Positions 1 to 45,988 of a stretch of DNA of 64,000 nt are shown here, one piece after another. Location of the stretch: assembly GCA_040954595.2 (NCBI GenBank), contig CM082576.2:4402001-4466000 (forward strand), given 5' to 3'. The first letter of the stretch is position 1. Each line of letters starts with the position of its first letter. This stretch comes from Balanoglossus misakiensis (lineage: Eukaryota > Hemichordata). A program made the translations under genes and the position numbers. Under the pieces are notes generated by a model. It had not been told where the DNA came from and ran no database searches. It worked only from the letters and a program-made list of their open reading frames with translations.

Positions 1-269
1 ACATCAATTCATTCTGGTCATTTCCTCTTATGTCCATAAACGCACCGTGCACCGTTCTCACGTACGTTGTCAGCTCATATCATTCCGCCGGTCGTTCACG
101 TCGATAATTTCTTCCGCGGGTGTTGTTCGGCACACTATAGTACTGTTAGTGGGCGGCGCCCTACACTCAAGTTTTACTCATTCATCGACGGGCGACGGCG
201 TTCACGTTACTACGTTGGTGTATACAGGGCCGGGGACAGTTTCATCGTGAACTCCAGCCGGTTGCGGTT

Positions 270-34207
<33,938 letters not shown>

Positions 34208-36453
34208 TACTTCAGTCAATTTTGTTTGAATTGTTGTTGTCCCTTGTAGCTGATGTGCGGGCAGCTCATTGGAAGTACCCATGTCATGTCATCTTTCGAA
34301 AACTCACTTTTCTTTTTTTGGAGACACGTACGATAAGACCAGGCGTTGATCGATCTGATGCATATCAAATTACAAAAGATTGGCTCATGCGTAATTTTGA
34401 AATCAACTTCACTGAAAGCTTGCTTCTGCCCAATTTATTAAAAGTTTTCACTCGGCATTTTTCTTTATTTATCAACAAATTTCGCCGCCTTATAATTAAT
34501 AAACTAGTACAGTGATCCTTAGTTTTAAATAAAATTTTAATTACTGAAACACTTGCTTTGTAGTTCCACTGTTCATTTTATGAATGAGTGAAAAAAATAT
34601 ATTTTTATATTGTGCACTTCATTCTAACACTGCCTGTGTAAGCACATTGTCATGGTTTCTAGTAAATGTTGAAAAAATAGGAAACAGTTTCAGTGACGGG
34701 AGATTGAAGCCTAAGAGATCACACTGAAATTGTAATGGAAGAATGTTTTAGTGATCGTACCCTTGCACTGGTTTCTTAAAGTACATATGCGTAAAAACGT
34801 TTTTATTGGTATGACATTGTCAAATTTTACTTGCTGTGTTGGTTCTCAATGCAAATGGGAATCTTGCTTTTATCACACTCTGGCCGCCTGTTGACATTTA
34901 CACATACGTTCTTCATGCATGTTTTGATCTTTAAGTTAATTTTTAAGTTTGTTTGTGCCAATAGGGAGAGAGGACCAGTACTGTTAAAATGACAATTCAG
35001 TTTTTAAACCCTAAGTGATGCTGTTGTAGACTTTTTTGTTGTCTCCTTTTCGGCCATAATCAGAATAAAATAGACACTGAAATACGTGAAATTCAGGAAT
35101 TTATCAGTGTACAGTACATGTAAATTGTAAATATACTAGAGAAATAAAGTTTGGTGAAGGTAATCTGTCTGCAAGTCTCTCTGTGTGTGTGTCTACTGAT
35201 TTTTCAGAGTGATAGTGTCGTCTGCTGCATATATACAGAATGGTCCGGTCTAAAAAAATTGGCACTCTTCATGTGCACTGTATCATCACTCACTGACACA
35301 GCCGTGCGAACAGGACAAAAAATGCGCATGTGCAGATCTTGGGATCAATAGTTTATGAAACAGTAAGAACAAATATATCAATCTGTAGAGTTCAGAGCAG
35401 CCAAGGGGAAAGAGCATGCACACACACACAAGACACAAGGGTGGCTGAATACTGACTGACCCGGTTTTATTCAATTCAATCATTTATATGGCAACACACA
35501 GGTGTAGTGCCACTAGCAGGTGTAATGGTATCATCATGTAAATATATTAGCATATGCATAGTGTACAATACAACTTGTCATGCATTAGTCAGTGTGGGTG
35601 TTGTACAGAAAAGAGGTCACTACACAAACTGTCAACAAAGTTGCATCTCTGAGCGTGGTGGAGTTTGCTGCTTGTGTACAAGCACAGTCCCTCCTTGCAT
35701 CTGTACATGTCGAGGCTGGAAGTCAAAGCTACATCTTTCCAAAATGGTCATAGGATATTGGTGTTTATTTGGACTGAATATTACAGTTTTGAAAGAAACC
35801 ACAGGTTTGGTACATGATGGGATTCCGGACAAGGTGTTGGTAAGTTTATTTTATCTTCTCCTGTAAGCGTTATTTTTCATGACTAGAAACATGCGCACGG
35901 TATGATGCTTGCAAAAAAGTTGCATCGCTGGTTCAAGATTGGGTCAAACATTTGTTCACCTACGGAGTGACGAACTCCCTTTGCATTGCATCTTGTACTT
36001 CGGATATATTTTCTAATTTGTCGTGAAAATTACTTGGTATCCGGGAATCTGCTGTGGTCAAGTTTTTGGCCATTCAAATACAAAATATCATTGCCATGTC
36101 GGTGAATTACATGTACATGCACTCGCTCTGAGCAGCTGTTTTGTTGACTTTTTATGGGAATCCTTCTTAAAAATACCAACAAAGGGACTTTTTGCTCAAA
36201 CTGTAGGTGGCGCTGTTTCAATTGCTGCATTGCATTGTGAGTTCTGTAAAATTCACTGTGGTTTCTATTTCATTACTTCAGCTATTAGGTCTATATCTTT
36301 AAAACAATTTTTTTTATAATTTATAAATCTTACTTCTAAAAGCATGATGTTGAGGTATTGGCAGGTGAATTTTTGTGGGCCATCTGTTGAAGGCCTTCAA
36401 CAATGAAATATGACACCACAACATAAGAAGTTTCGTACGTTCCAAATCCCATT
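34208..36453 (+). other. QPCT 3' flank and probable 3' UTR
   Basis: AATAAA signals lie at 34498-34503, near 34528 and near 35142, so the 3' UTR is probably between 0.3 and 1 kb. The rest is AT-rich intergenic sequence between two converging genes. Open frames here (for example 35507-35866) show no family features. Confidence 0.55.
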
Positions 36454-36459
36454 TTTATT
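36454..36459 (-). terminator. Candidate SRF polyadenylation signal
   Basis: Minus-strand AATAAA, 2.67 kb beyond the SRF stop codon. A closer candidate lies at 36737-36742. SRF genes are known for long 3' UTRs, so either could be used. Confidence 0.4.
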
Positions 36460-39123
36460 GAAAGATAAACTGAAATTACAAATGGTGAAATTAATCATGA
36501 CTGAAATTTGCAAACAATATAACGTTTGCTGTATATAAACGGTGATCATTGGAGTCTCGCGCTTTGGCGTTTTGGTTCTAGCTCTTGTACTTCATAAATG
36601 CTGGAATGATCATCTAAATTGTCTGAATGACTTCTGACCCCTAGAATCATAGCTGTACACATTATTATTCATGTCATTATTGCACACTAGCTATTGTTTA
36701 AAAACACAAATAAAAAAAAATATGAATTGGCAAATATTTATTTGTAGGAGGCACCTTTTGCCTTCATCTGCTTAAACTTAACCAAGCATATCTACAAAAC
36801 ACAAACTAAAATCTTTAATGGCAGCATAAACATTGAAAAAAAAATGTGAACAGTCTATACCACAAACTTTTCTCAAGGTGGATTTATACACAACATTCTC
36901 AGGAATGCATTTACACAAAGCAACTTGCTTTGTCCTAATATTAAAAAGATTGTACATAATTTTCCCAGTATTTCTTTTTACATAGTAATAAGTTAGAGAC
37001 CAGCGCATCAGTCATTGTCTATTCCTGTACAGGTTTTATTTAGATTGGTGAGAATAATTTACGTTTCTAAAAGTGTCAGCTACTGGTACATATTGTTGAC
37101 TGCATAATTTAGAGAAGTAGAAAAAGGTAAATGCAATGAAATTTATAAGAGGATTCAACAGTTCAGTTGTTGAATTTTAGATTAGGGGCTTAATTAAACA
37201 GTAGTAAAAGACTTTCAAGTGGTAAACATAATAAAAGGGTTGTTTACTGAAATAGACAATGCCCCCCCCCAAAAAAAAACTGTTTCTGTATTGACTACAT
37301 TTATGTTGACTAAGATAATCTACATAACATTATTTAAGTAATATCAGTACTTTTCTATGGGTAGCGACAGTCTTCTGAAGAATTCATGATAAAAAAAACT
37401 GTATAAAGAATTCAACATAGCATATTTATCAAAAATAAATAACTTCTGTAGCATACATATCAATGTACAAAGTTTTCTGTATCTATTTTACATGCCAACA
37501 CTGGATTAATTTACCTATTAAAATAACGTTCCGTCAGAAGACAGAATTTGACAAGCAGCTAGTAAACACCTGTTCGCAAATGACCGAACATTTAAAATAT
37601 CACAGAGAAAAGTTGAAGGCAAGATGGTTGATTTTTTGTAAATTTCAAAACTAGTATATTAAACAAAAAAAGGTTTTTCATAGACATGATTACAAGAAAT
37701 TTCTAATATCGTTTTTGAGTTAAGCGACTTTTAAAAATGCGCAAGAAGCTTCCATTTATAAAATAAGAATTACATGTCAGAAAATACACCATTATTTTAA
37801 CATAGATTTTCTGATGTTTTGATTGGTGACAAATGTTGTGAAATAATATCTAGACACTGTTACAGGTTGAATGTGTTTAAACTACTGGTTGTTATACAAA
37901 AAGATAGAAATTTGTCAGAATAATACAGATTGCATGCTTGACTGACGATGTGATCTCTACACATGAAAATTTTTATACATAAATTGTGGAAGTACAAATT
38001 TACAAATACCAGTTTGTATAAGTTGGCTTAATTGAGGGAATATTGGTAACTTCTAGGTATCAAGCAGCACACACAGGTACAGATACAATCAGTTATCTGA
38101 AAAAAAAACAGAATTGGGGTCTACTTTTTGTGCTAGGCCACAAGCACCTGCCACATTGTCAGACGTGGTGGAAATAGGAAATGAATTGAAACGGCTCGCA
38201 AGTGCACAAAGGTGGTCGTATTTTGACCCTGAATGAACATACGGCTGTCAGACACACCAAATATACCCAAGTTCTATTAAACACAGAAATGGGGGAAAAT
38301 AACCATGATTTCTATGAGCCATTTCAGTCTACAGACATCAAAACGATAGAACAAAAAAATCTGGCATAATCTCATGACAGAAGAACTTGACCAGACAAAC
38401 TCGCCATCAATATCAAAATCTTCAATAGGAATTCAAAATTTGAGGTTTTTTGTTTATGTAAATTGTGAGAGAAGATATTCTTCCCAGTAAAAGAATAGGA
38501 AAAAAAATAATGATATCGGTAATAATTTTCATGATTTTAGAGTTCCAGCTCTGGCTTAATATACTAGTTATTTTTTTTAAAGCACCAGCCTATGTGTATG
38601 CTATTCATATTTAAACTATGGATGTGGATGGCAAATTCTTGGAATTCAATACTCTTGGTCACTCTCTGACCCTGGCGTAGTCTAGCACCATAGGAAAGGT
38701 CAAGACAAGTGCCATGACAACAGAAACTGTGTCAGCACCCACTGCCTTGACCTTTGACCCAATCAAGCTTTACACGGTGCAGGCAAATGAGAAGTAATCT
38801 AGGAATGTATTGTTGTAATCGACTCGGAAACTTTAAACTGAAATACTGAGTGAAGAGTGTTGTTCACATCTCTACGATTCTTCAGGATCTTTTAATTATG
38901 CAACATTACTTAAATTTGTGTTGCTTCACCCACATAATGTGCAGGAGTTTTGAAAATCTTGGTCACTTACATGAGCAGTACGAACAGTAGCGTCGCGCTG
39001 CGTTTGCAACTTTTAATTCTCTATTTTTTTTGTTCCTCTTGTACTACTTTAAGAGTTAACTGGATATGAGCTCGACAGAAACCCTCAAAAAGAGTACATT
39101 TTTGTGTGATCTTTGGCAGTCTC
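36460..39123 (-). other. Probable SRF 3' UTR
   Basis: AT-rich sequence downstream of the SRF stop, without recognisable genes. It holds a C9-A9 homopolymer junction at 37262-37279. The true 3' end depends on which AATAAA is used. Confidence 0.45.
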
Positions 39124-39186
39124 TCATGTCTTGACGCTGTCACTTTGAGTCGACTGTTGCAAATCCGTGTGGTCAACACCCTGAAC
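39124..39186 (-). CDS. SRF: SRF exon 8 (last)
   Basis: Encodes 20 residues (VQGVDHTDLQQSTQSDSVKT) and TGA at 39124-39126, after a pyrimidine-rich CAG acceptor. Weak resemblance to the human C-terminus and correct phase support it; similarity alone would not. Confidence 0.75.
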   Translation of the reverse strand, partial: VQGVDHTDLQQSTQSDSVKT

Positions 39187-42100
39187 CTGAAAAAAAAGAC
39201 AGAAGACAATGGCTTTCAGGAGAAAGTCGATTTGGCTTTGTCCCTGGACAACAAAACAAATACATTTCAATTATAAAAATGAAATAGACAACCTTTTAGT
39301 TTTGCAGACTGTCGTGTTTGTTCATTTCGGTGATGTTACACATTTTTTCTACATTTTGGCAAATACAATACGAGTTGAACATGTTAACATGAGTACATGC
39401 TTTCAAAATTAAAGGAGTTTCTATGAGCAGATGATCCATGAACTTCATCCCCTCCTGTTGACAGCTTTTGGCTGCTCACCTGTGTGGCCGTCTGTAGTGT
39501 CAGGGGTAACGGGATGGTTTGTGTCAATCCTTGCGAACCCTGACCAGCAGCAACTGTTAACGTCATCGGCTGTATACCTGCAAAAAGGTGGAAACAGTCA
39601 TTAACGAAATTGTCAAAAAATTATGTCAATAAACTGGCATCCAGTTCAAAATAGAATGCTTCAGGTTTCAAGTACATAGACACATGAATACACTACAGAA
39701 ACATGTGCTCTATCCAGTTTTCCTGAAAATATAGAATATTAAAGCGAGAATATGTTCCCACCTGACTGATCCCCTGCCTGTGATGCAGGTATTGCTGTGG
39801 ATGTTGGATAATTGAAGACCAGTCCCTCTGGTAGCGATGATGGTCCCGGTGCGTAGACCACACCCTGGGGGGTCTGATACATTAAGTGTCCAGCCACTGA
39901 TGTCAGCGTTGTGGCACCTAATGTGAAGTGAAACCAGTCGTATTTCGATCAGATTATCGGAAGCATATTCTGTGAGACTGACTTGTGAGATATTAGATTT
40001 GTAAGCACTGATGCTAGGAAAGCCTTCTTCCAAACAGTTGTGATCAAATAACATGACGATACACAAACAATCTAATTACACGAATGAAAGTTCATATTTC
40101 GCTGTGTTTCAACTCACCAGTAGTGGCTATTTGAGTACTTGGTACAACTGATATTGTCGTCTGTTGTTGTTGTTGATCATCAACTGTTGTTGCTGTGTTG
40201 GCCGTGGCTTGTTGTATGGCGACTGCAGTCAACATTTGGCCGATGCCTGAAGAAGCACTGGTGGTAGGTTGCTGCAATCTATACACAGTCTGCTGCTGTT
40301 GTTGTTGTTGTTGTTGCTGGACTTGTTGTTGTTGTTGCTGTACCTGTTGTTGTTGTTGCTGTTGTTGTTGATTTGCTTGGACTTGTGTTTGAAGTTGAAT
40401 TTGCTGCCCTTGTGCCTGCTGCAACTGCTGCATGCCAAGTTGAATGGTGCCACTGGGTGTAATATGTGTGCCTGGTCGTGGAGTGATCAGAAATATCTAT
40501 TTGTAAGGTGTGGGTCCACTGTCAGGGCACTGGCCATGGCCCGGTATTACACCCTGCCATGCTGGACATAAACTTTGACTCGATTCAAGTCAGTGCGTTT
40601 TGCACCATAACCCTTTCACCACCATAGTTCAGCCCAACACAGTGTTTTCCTTCACATTTGTGTACACACTGCCCACTCACTTCACCATCACCAGGCACGT
40701 GGGGGTGATCGGTGGAGGTCGTGATATCCAGACAGGAAATGCAAATAAGGAGGACCTGTCACACTTCTTTATAATATCTGACCATATTGGGTTACTATTT
40801 CGAGGTTTATGTGCTTGTCTTTCCTTTCAGTATCGGTCTGTGATCTCATCCTGCAGGAAAGTGTGACATCATCTCGTGGGAACACAATCGTCCAGTCAGG
40901 AAATGTGACTACCTGTCATATATATTACGTCATAATTTACACACAGCAAGTTTCAAGTCTGAGGCAGACTTTCTACAGAAACTGACCCACATCTTTGCCT
41001 TTTCAGTTCATGACTATTTCCACTAAACATGACGTAAACTACAATATGCGCATTACCACAAAAGGGCAAAATATATCATGAACTAAAATGTCCAAAGTGA
41101 GTGACTTTGTCCCTTCATGGCGCGATATGCAACTTTTTAAATTCTTTTTATGAATTAACGGCTGCAAGAAGCCTTCAATATTTACCTGGTGGCAAGATGG
41201 TTGTAATTCCCCCTGGCAGCTGCATAGAAATGCCGCCAGCCTGCGAGTTGGCCGCCGACACCGATGTGGACATGTTGGCTGTGTTACTTTTGGCAATGCT
41301 TGACACTGTAGCAGACTGGTTGGCACTTGTGCAAGTAGGCAGATAGGTGGTCATCGGGAAAGTGTGTCCAGCTCCAGCGATCTGAATGCCTGTATAATGA
41401 AATAGTACGCAAATGCCATGGAAACTGAATATTTTTGTTGTGTTTATTTTAATCTGCGTTGACACTAGGAACGCCTGAAGTAATTGTTTAAAATCATCTA
41501 CAAAAACATTTTGGAGTAATTATCTCAGCCTGCTGTCCCCAATAACACCATAATTCATTTTCCAGTGGTTTCCTTTCAACTTTTATCAGAATACACTTTA
41601 CGAGTCAATTGGATCGGAAATGAATCTGGTCACCCATGTGGTGAGCATTAAAATCCAGCAGCGCACATACACGCTTACACACATGGATAGCATAATTTAT
41701 GACCTGGCAAGCCAGTGTTCTCTGCCACATCACAGTAGACAAAGAGAGTTTGATTTTTCAACCCCTGCATCACAACTATGCAAAGCCTGAATTTAACACA
41801 CACAAAAAGACTCAACTCTGGCCATTGTTTTTCTTCTTTTTCATTTCGTGATACTGCCAAATAATTTACGGAACATGGTCCAGAGGACAAGTAGTTCATC
41901 AAAATATATCCTCATGTCGTGAAAATTAAAAATCAATACACACAATCCTACAATGCAATATAACACTTATGTTGACAGAGATATATGTAAAAATACACAC
42001 AAGTTATGTAAACGAGTCCACCCTAAAACAACAAAGTAAAGTTTTAAAAATGTCCCTCTATCAGATCAAAACTAATCAAGATTCTTAAGATTCCAACATT

Positions 42101-45100
42101 TTCTAAATATCCGTCTGTAATTCACTTGCAATATGTGCAGGCTAAAGTAAGTTAGTCAGACTGAAATGAGCAAATGAGCTAATAAATTGTTCAGTTTGCC
42201 TTTGGAGAAGGAGGAAAGAGTTCAGAGGTTAAGATACTTTATCTGTTATATGTCCTTTGAGCACAACACCACAAGGTCAAGTGATCTAACCATGGGAGGA
42301 TATTTTCTTTCCCAAGGTCTCTCATCAAGCAACTCTCAAAATTTCCTTGGGACAGGATTCGTCTTCGATAAAAAACAACCAAAATCGTAATTCATACATT
42401 TTTTTAAATTCAATTTTCACTACATTTGTTTTACATGTACTTTATACAACTTCCTGTGAGCAACGAGAGGCCAATTGCGATAAGCCTCTGATCACTACAC
42501 TTTGGAATTTATGCAACTTTTTTGTAATAGTTGGGATTCCATTGATGCGACAGAGAACGTGATGTGACGGATTCAAATTTTGCGATGCCTTTCTCAAGGT
42601 GAAATACAATCAAAATGACTGACAAGTACATTGTCATTTTTAGCAGAGATCTTTCAAGTAATACTTTTGATGAGATAAAAACGTATAAACTGGATGAAAG
42701 TGTGAATATTAGAGCCTTGTAATTTACCTGAGGCTGTGGCACCTGTACCGGCTAGACTTCCGTCAGCTCCTGCACCAGGTATGTTGGTTATCGTGAAAAT
42801 CTGAGGCTTGACTTCCTGTGGGGGAAAAACGAAACACATGAGACTGGTTATCAGTCATTGTTTTTTAATTGGATGGGAAGTGTTTCATGGCTAAAGCTAG
42901 TGATAAATGCCACACTGTACAAGAGTTCACAGTTACATGATTTTAACTTCCCCATTCACAAGACAGTGTTTATAAAAAAAAATTGCAACTGCAAAAGGTG
43001 GTACATTTTTTTAAATGGGTAAATGTGACAAGATAATATGATCTATTTTAATATTCAACCTAGATTTAATTCTTTGATCAGAAAGTGAGACCAGGGTGTT
43101 GTTCAGTGACAAGCCTGTGGCTCACAGCAGGTACCATTTATATTAATTATCAATTAATTATGCAACATTATGATTTTCACCTGGCCTTCCATCCTAAGAT
43201 ATTATTAATCACACCATTCGTGTAATTTTGTTCCTTTTACGCACTGACAACACAGACTGTTTGAAACGCAACGCAAATAACGCAGCAACAAAACTGCAAT
43301 GGCCCGTGACCTCACTTGCATATCACGCATACTTGGGCATGAAACCTTTGTCTGGCAACACTAAAAATAATACTGGCAAACAGGGAATCCCTGGCCATTC
43401 TGTTTTCAACAGGCGGATAAAGTTTCCTTACTATCATTGCAGCTGCCGAAAATAGCTGCCAGTGATTCAGTCATAAAACATTTTGCCCGGGCTATGACGC
43501 AAATGAACACATGCCACAGACTAGAAACACGGCACAACTTGCTTTAATTATGAAAATACATCTCGGGCTCTGACGCTATATTGAGCAACATGACATCACA
43601 GTGCCCACAGCCCATTGGGCAGCTGAATGCGGCTGGAATTTCGTGTTTATTGTTTAGCATTGGTGGTTGCGCTGATGTTAGTGACCACACGCTTTTCATT
43701 GACCTATATGTCACATTCTAACATTCTGTCGCCCTTCAGCTGGTCGGTCTCTTGATCAGATGGTTTTCCCATTAATTGGGAGTGCAATCTGCTGCGCCAT
43801 GCGGACCCCACCATGGGGCTATGCTTTTTTTTTTTTTTACTGTGATGCCCCGACAGCGTGAATCAAACATCAGATATGTGGCAGGCTGGATCGCCGTCGA
43901 TGTTATCACTGAGGATTACAAGTCAGTATAATAAAAGTGGCACAACTTCACAAGAATGAGATATCCAACTGTTCTCTCAACTTCATAATTATGACAATAC
44001 CCTATGGGTAATTGCTTTCAACTGTAGCAAAATATTTAGAGATAATCTCCAGTCAGCACAATTCTCTCTCATTTTTTAAATTAATTTTAACTATTGGTAT
44101 CATGTATAAACACAATAGAAAAAAAAGAAATGTAAACGAAAAAAAGTCAAAACACACAGATATTGTGTGTGCTGTATAAAACAGCACCAAAATCTTGCAA
44201 TTTCAAATCACATAAACAAATTTTGTTCTAACAAGCTGATGTATATACAGAGTAGAGTCGCAAGTTGTGATAGTAAATTCTCTCAGATTTACATTTCCAC
44301 ACAGTTGTTTTATTGAGTGTTCTCATTATAGAAACATGATGTCATTCTCTGTGGTTTACTAAGTTTACACTGAGTTGGAAATAGTCTGCCCCAGTAAAAG
44401 AAAACTTGACCCCAGCGGTTTGATAATCAACACACAGCTTACATTCATTTCGGGGGCACTATTGTGAGTCTTTCCATATAAGGCATGGATTGTATAGGGA
44501 AATACCTCACGGTGTAATCAGCTAACAATTGTTACCAATAAGGACAAATTATGCCCATATATGGCGGGGAGCTTGGAACATTTCAGCCATATTTGGCAGG
44601 GGAGGCCGATCTGAAATTTTATCAATGAACCCTGGTTACACATGTTTTTACTACACCGTGCGTTCTGCAGTAATTCCGACATTTCGCTGGGATAATTGCA
44701 AGTGCAAACGATATCCCCGGGGGACGATCGACCAAACACAAATCTTAGCCATCTGGTGACCTGAAAATTCGACTAGGCACCGGAATATCACCTCACACAC
44801 TGCGCGAACAGCGTGAAGCCACTGTTCTCCAGGACACTGTCGACAGCAGACAATACGAGCACAGCCAGATGGAGGTTGTAAAATCGACTAATTCACTTCC
44901 CTCGGCGCATCTCAAATTTAAGACAAATTAAATTAATCGAATCACAGATGGCCCACCCAGCCAAACAGAAGGCTAAAACAAAAGACGAGGCGTTTCCAAT
45001 CAAATCCAGTAAACGACTAACCTTTCCTTCCTCTTCATTCACTTGATATGTCAGCTCAGTTTCCTCAAAACCAGTTGCACTCATGCGCTGGTCTGAGGTC

Positions 45101-45988
45101 TGCACGCCGATTTGTGACGGTGGATCGGGGGAATTTAGGCACGTTTGGATGAGAGCTTTGCCACTTTCGCTTGTAATCATCGGCTGCAATTTCCGAGTGG
45201 CGAATGTGTATACATGTCCGGTTTCACTTGCAACCAACAGCATCACCTGTGTCCCAGTCAGTGTAGACAATTCATAGGCCTAGATGGAAAGTTTTAGAAT
45301 AATAATCAATTTTCACGATCGAATGCACTGTTGGCGTGTACATTTTGTACAGTATCACCATGCACCAGTCGATGGCCGGCCTGTATCAAAATGTCATTTG
45401 ACGTGATGGTAATATCAACACATGCAACATACCCAGGCTATGCAAGGAGACTGGTCCAATGCAAATAAAAATCTGAGCCATGGAGTGCATTTAACACGAA
45501 GGATCTGCAATATCGGGAAAATGCAGAAAATTGTGCCAACGAGAGGACGAGAAGTGGACGCGCAAAATTATAACGGTGTATAAATAAACAATAAAAACAA
45601 GGGAAGTGTGGCTAACCTTTTTCATGATACCGGTTTTCCGTTTACTGAAGGTTGTGTACCGCCTGAGCTTGTTATCGATGAATTCCATTTTTATCTTCAC
45701 ACGACCCTTTGTCTTTTTGCCTGGTTTGGGACCATCTTTCCCAGGTTCGCGTTTCGTAAGATCGTCCTCGGCAGATCTTTTCTTGCCCCCGGTGCTGTTA
45801 CCCAAATCGTCAATTTCTGAACTTCCATCGCTGTCATCGGCATCAAGGCCGGGGACAACCGAGTGACCATAAACTCCGTCATCGCCGCCAATTGCAGGGT
45901 TATCGAGCATATCCCGTATGTGACCTGGTGCAGAATATTCCACAGAACCGAGCTGACTTTGACTGGAGTTCGTATGTTGGTTCTGCAT
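39124..45988 (-). CDS. SRF: Serum response factor, MADS-box transcription factor, 8 coding exons
   Basis: Binds CArG boxes as a dimer and controls immediate-early, cytoskeletal and muscle genes with TCF/MRTF partners. Coding exons in gene order: 45617-45988, 45022-45279, 42728-42815, 41186-41389, 40118-40471, 39762-39917, 39480-39577, 39124-39186. All introns are GT-AG and phases agree; the product is 530 aa (human 508). An acidic, Ser-rich N-terminus (1-90) precedes the MADS box (from about 95: GRVKIKMEFIDNKLRRYTTF) and the SAM extension (to about 175), nearly identical to vertebrate SRF. The C-terminal activation region is low-complexity but retains KPQIFTITNIPG, GGISMQLPGG and GHLMYQTPQGVVYAP, which align with human blocks. 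It is transcribed away from the SLC16 pair. The last exon (20 aa) is the least certain. Confidence 0.96.
39480..39577 (-). CDS. SRF: SRF exon 7
   Basis: Encodes GIQPMTLTVAAGQG and a Thr/Leu/Pro/Gln-rich stretch (33 residues, phase 1 to 0), between a clean CAG acceptor and GTGAGC donor. Confidence 0.85.
39762..39917 (-). CDS. SRF: SRF exon 6
   Basis: Encodes 52 residues, phase 1 to 1. SVAGHLMYQTPQGVVYAPG matches the human VGGHMMYPSPHAVMYAP block of the activation domain. Confidence 0.93.
40118..40471 (-). CDS. SRF: SRF exon 5 (glutamine-rich)
   Basis: Encodes 118 residues, phase 1 to 1. Several glutamine runs (up to 10 in a row) sit in a Gln/Val/Ala-rich context, followed by a Thr/Ser-rich part ending VVPSTQIATTG. 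The codons are mostly CAA with some CAG. It is probably part of the activation domain. Its antisense gives a poly-Leu frame that is not a gene. Human SRF lacks such a long poly-Q stretch. Confidence 0.88.
40472..41185 (-). other. SRF intron 4; no gene seen
   Basis: A 0.7 kb GT-AG intron; nothing else was recognised. Confidence 0.6.
41186..41389 (-). CDS. SRF: SRF exon 4
   Basis: Encodes 68 residues, phase 1 to 1: GHTFPMTTYLP, a Ser/Ala/Thr-rich stretch, then GGISMQLPGGITTILPPG, comparable to FPITNYL and GGLMQLP in human SRF. Confidence 0.9.
41390..42727 (-). other. SRF intron 3; no gene seen
   Basis: A 1.3 kb AT-rich GT-AG intron without recognisable features. Confidence 0.6.
42728..42815 (-). 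CDS. SRF: SRF exon 3
   Basis: Encodes EVKPQIFTITNIPG and a Gly/Ala-rich tail (29 residues plus one base, phase 0 to 1). It aligns with the human LKPAFTVTNLPG block just after the DNA-binding domain. Confidence 0.88.
42816..45021 (-). other. SRF intron 2, 2.2 kb
   Basis: A GT-AG intron without other genes. A T12 run lies near 43828-43839, and three CArG boxes cluster at 44474-44596 (own entry). Confidence 0.8.
44474..44596. promoter_or_regulatory. Cluster of three CArG boxes in SRF intron 2
   Basis: Three perfect CC(A/T)6GG sites: CCATATAAGG at 44474-44483, CCATATATGG at 44555-44564, CCATATTTGG at 44587-44596. A near miss, CCAATAAGG, lies between them (44535-44543). SRF protein binds this motif, and vertebrate SRF is known to regulate itself through CArG boxes, so an intronic autoregulatory enhancer or internal promoter is inferred. 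Confidence 0.7.
45022..45279 (-). CDS. SRF: SRF exon 2 (MADS beta-sheet and SAM domain)
   Basis: Encodes residues 125-210 in phase 0. AYELSTLTGTQVMLLVASET and HVYTFATRKLQPMITSESG complete the MADS fold; SATGFEETELTYQV is also conserved with vertebrates. Confidence 0.97.
45617..45988 (-). CDS. SRF: SRF exon 1 (N-terminus and first half of MADS box)
   Basis: Encodes residues 1-124. The start is the first Met before the acidic stretch (DADDSDGSSEIDD). The exon ends KRKTGIMKK at donor GTTAGC in phase 0, inside the MADS box. It contains the N-terminal arm and the DNA-contacting alpha-I helix. Confidence 0.95.

Noticed and set aside
35507-35866. Frame of 119 codons downstream of QPCT
   Set aside because: No homology, no splice signals and low-complexity composition; in the 3' flank between converging genes.
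40269-40571. Plus-strand frame with long poly-Leu
   Set aside because: Antisense of the glutamine-rich SRF exon 5; the leucine run is the mirror of CAA/CAG codons.
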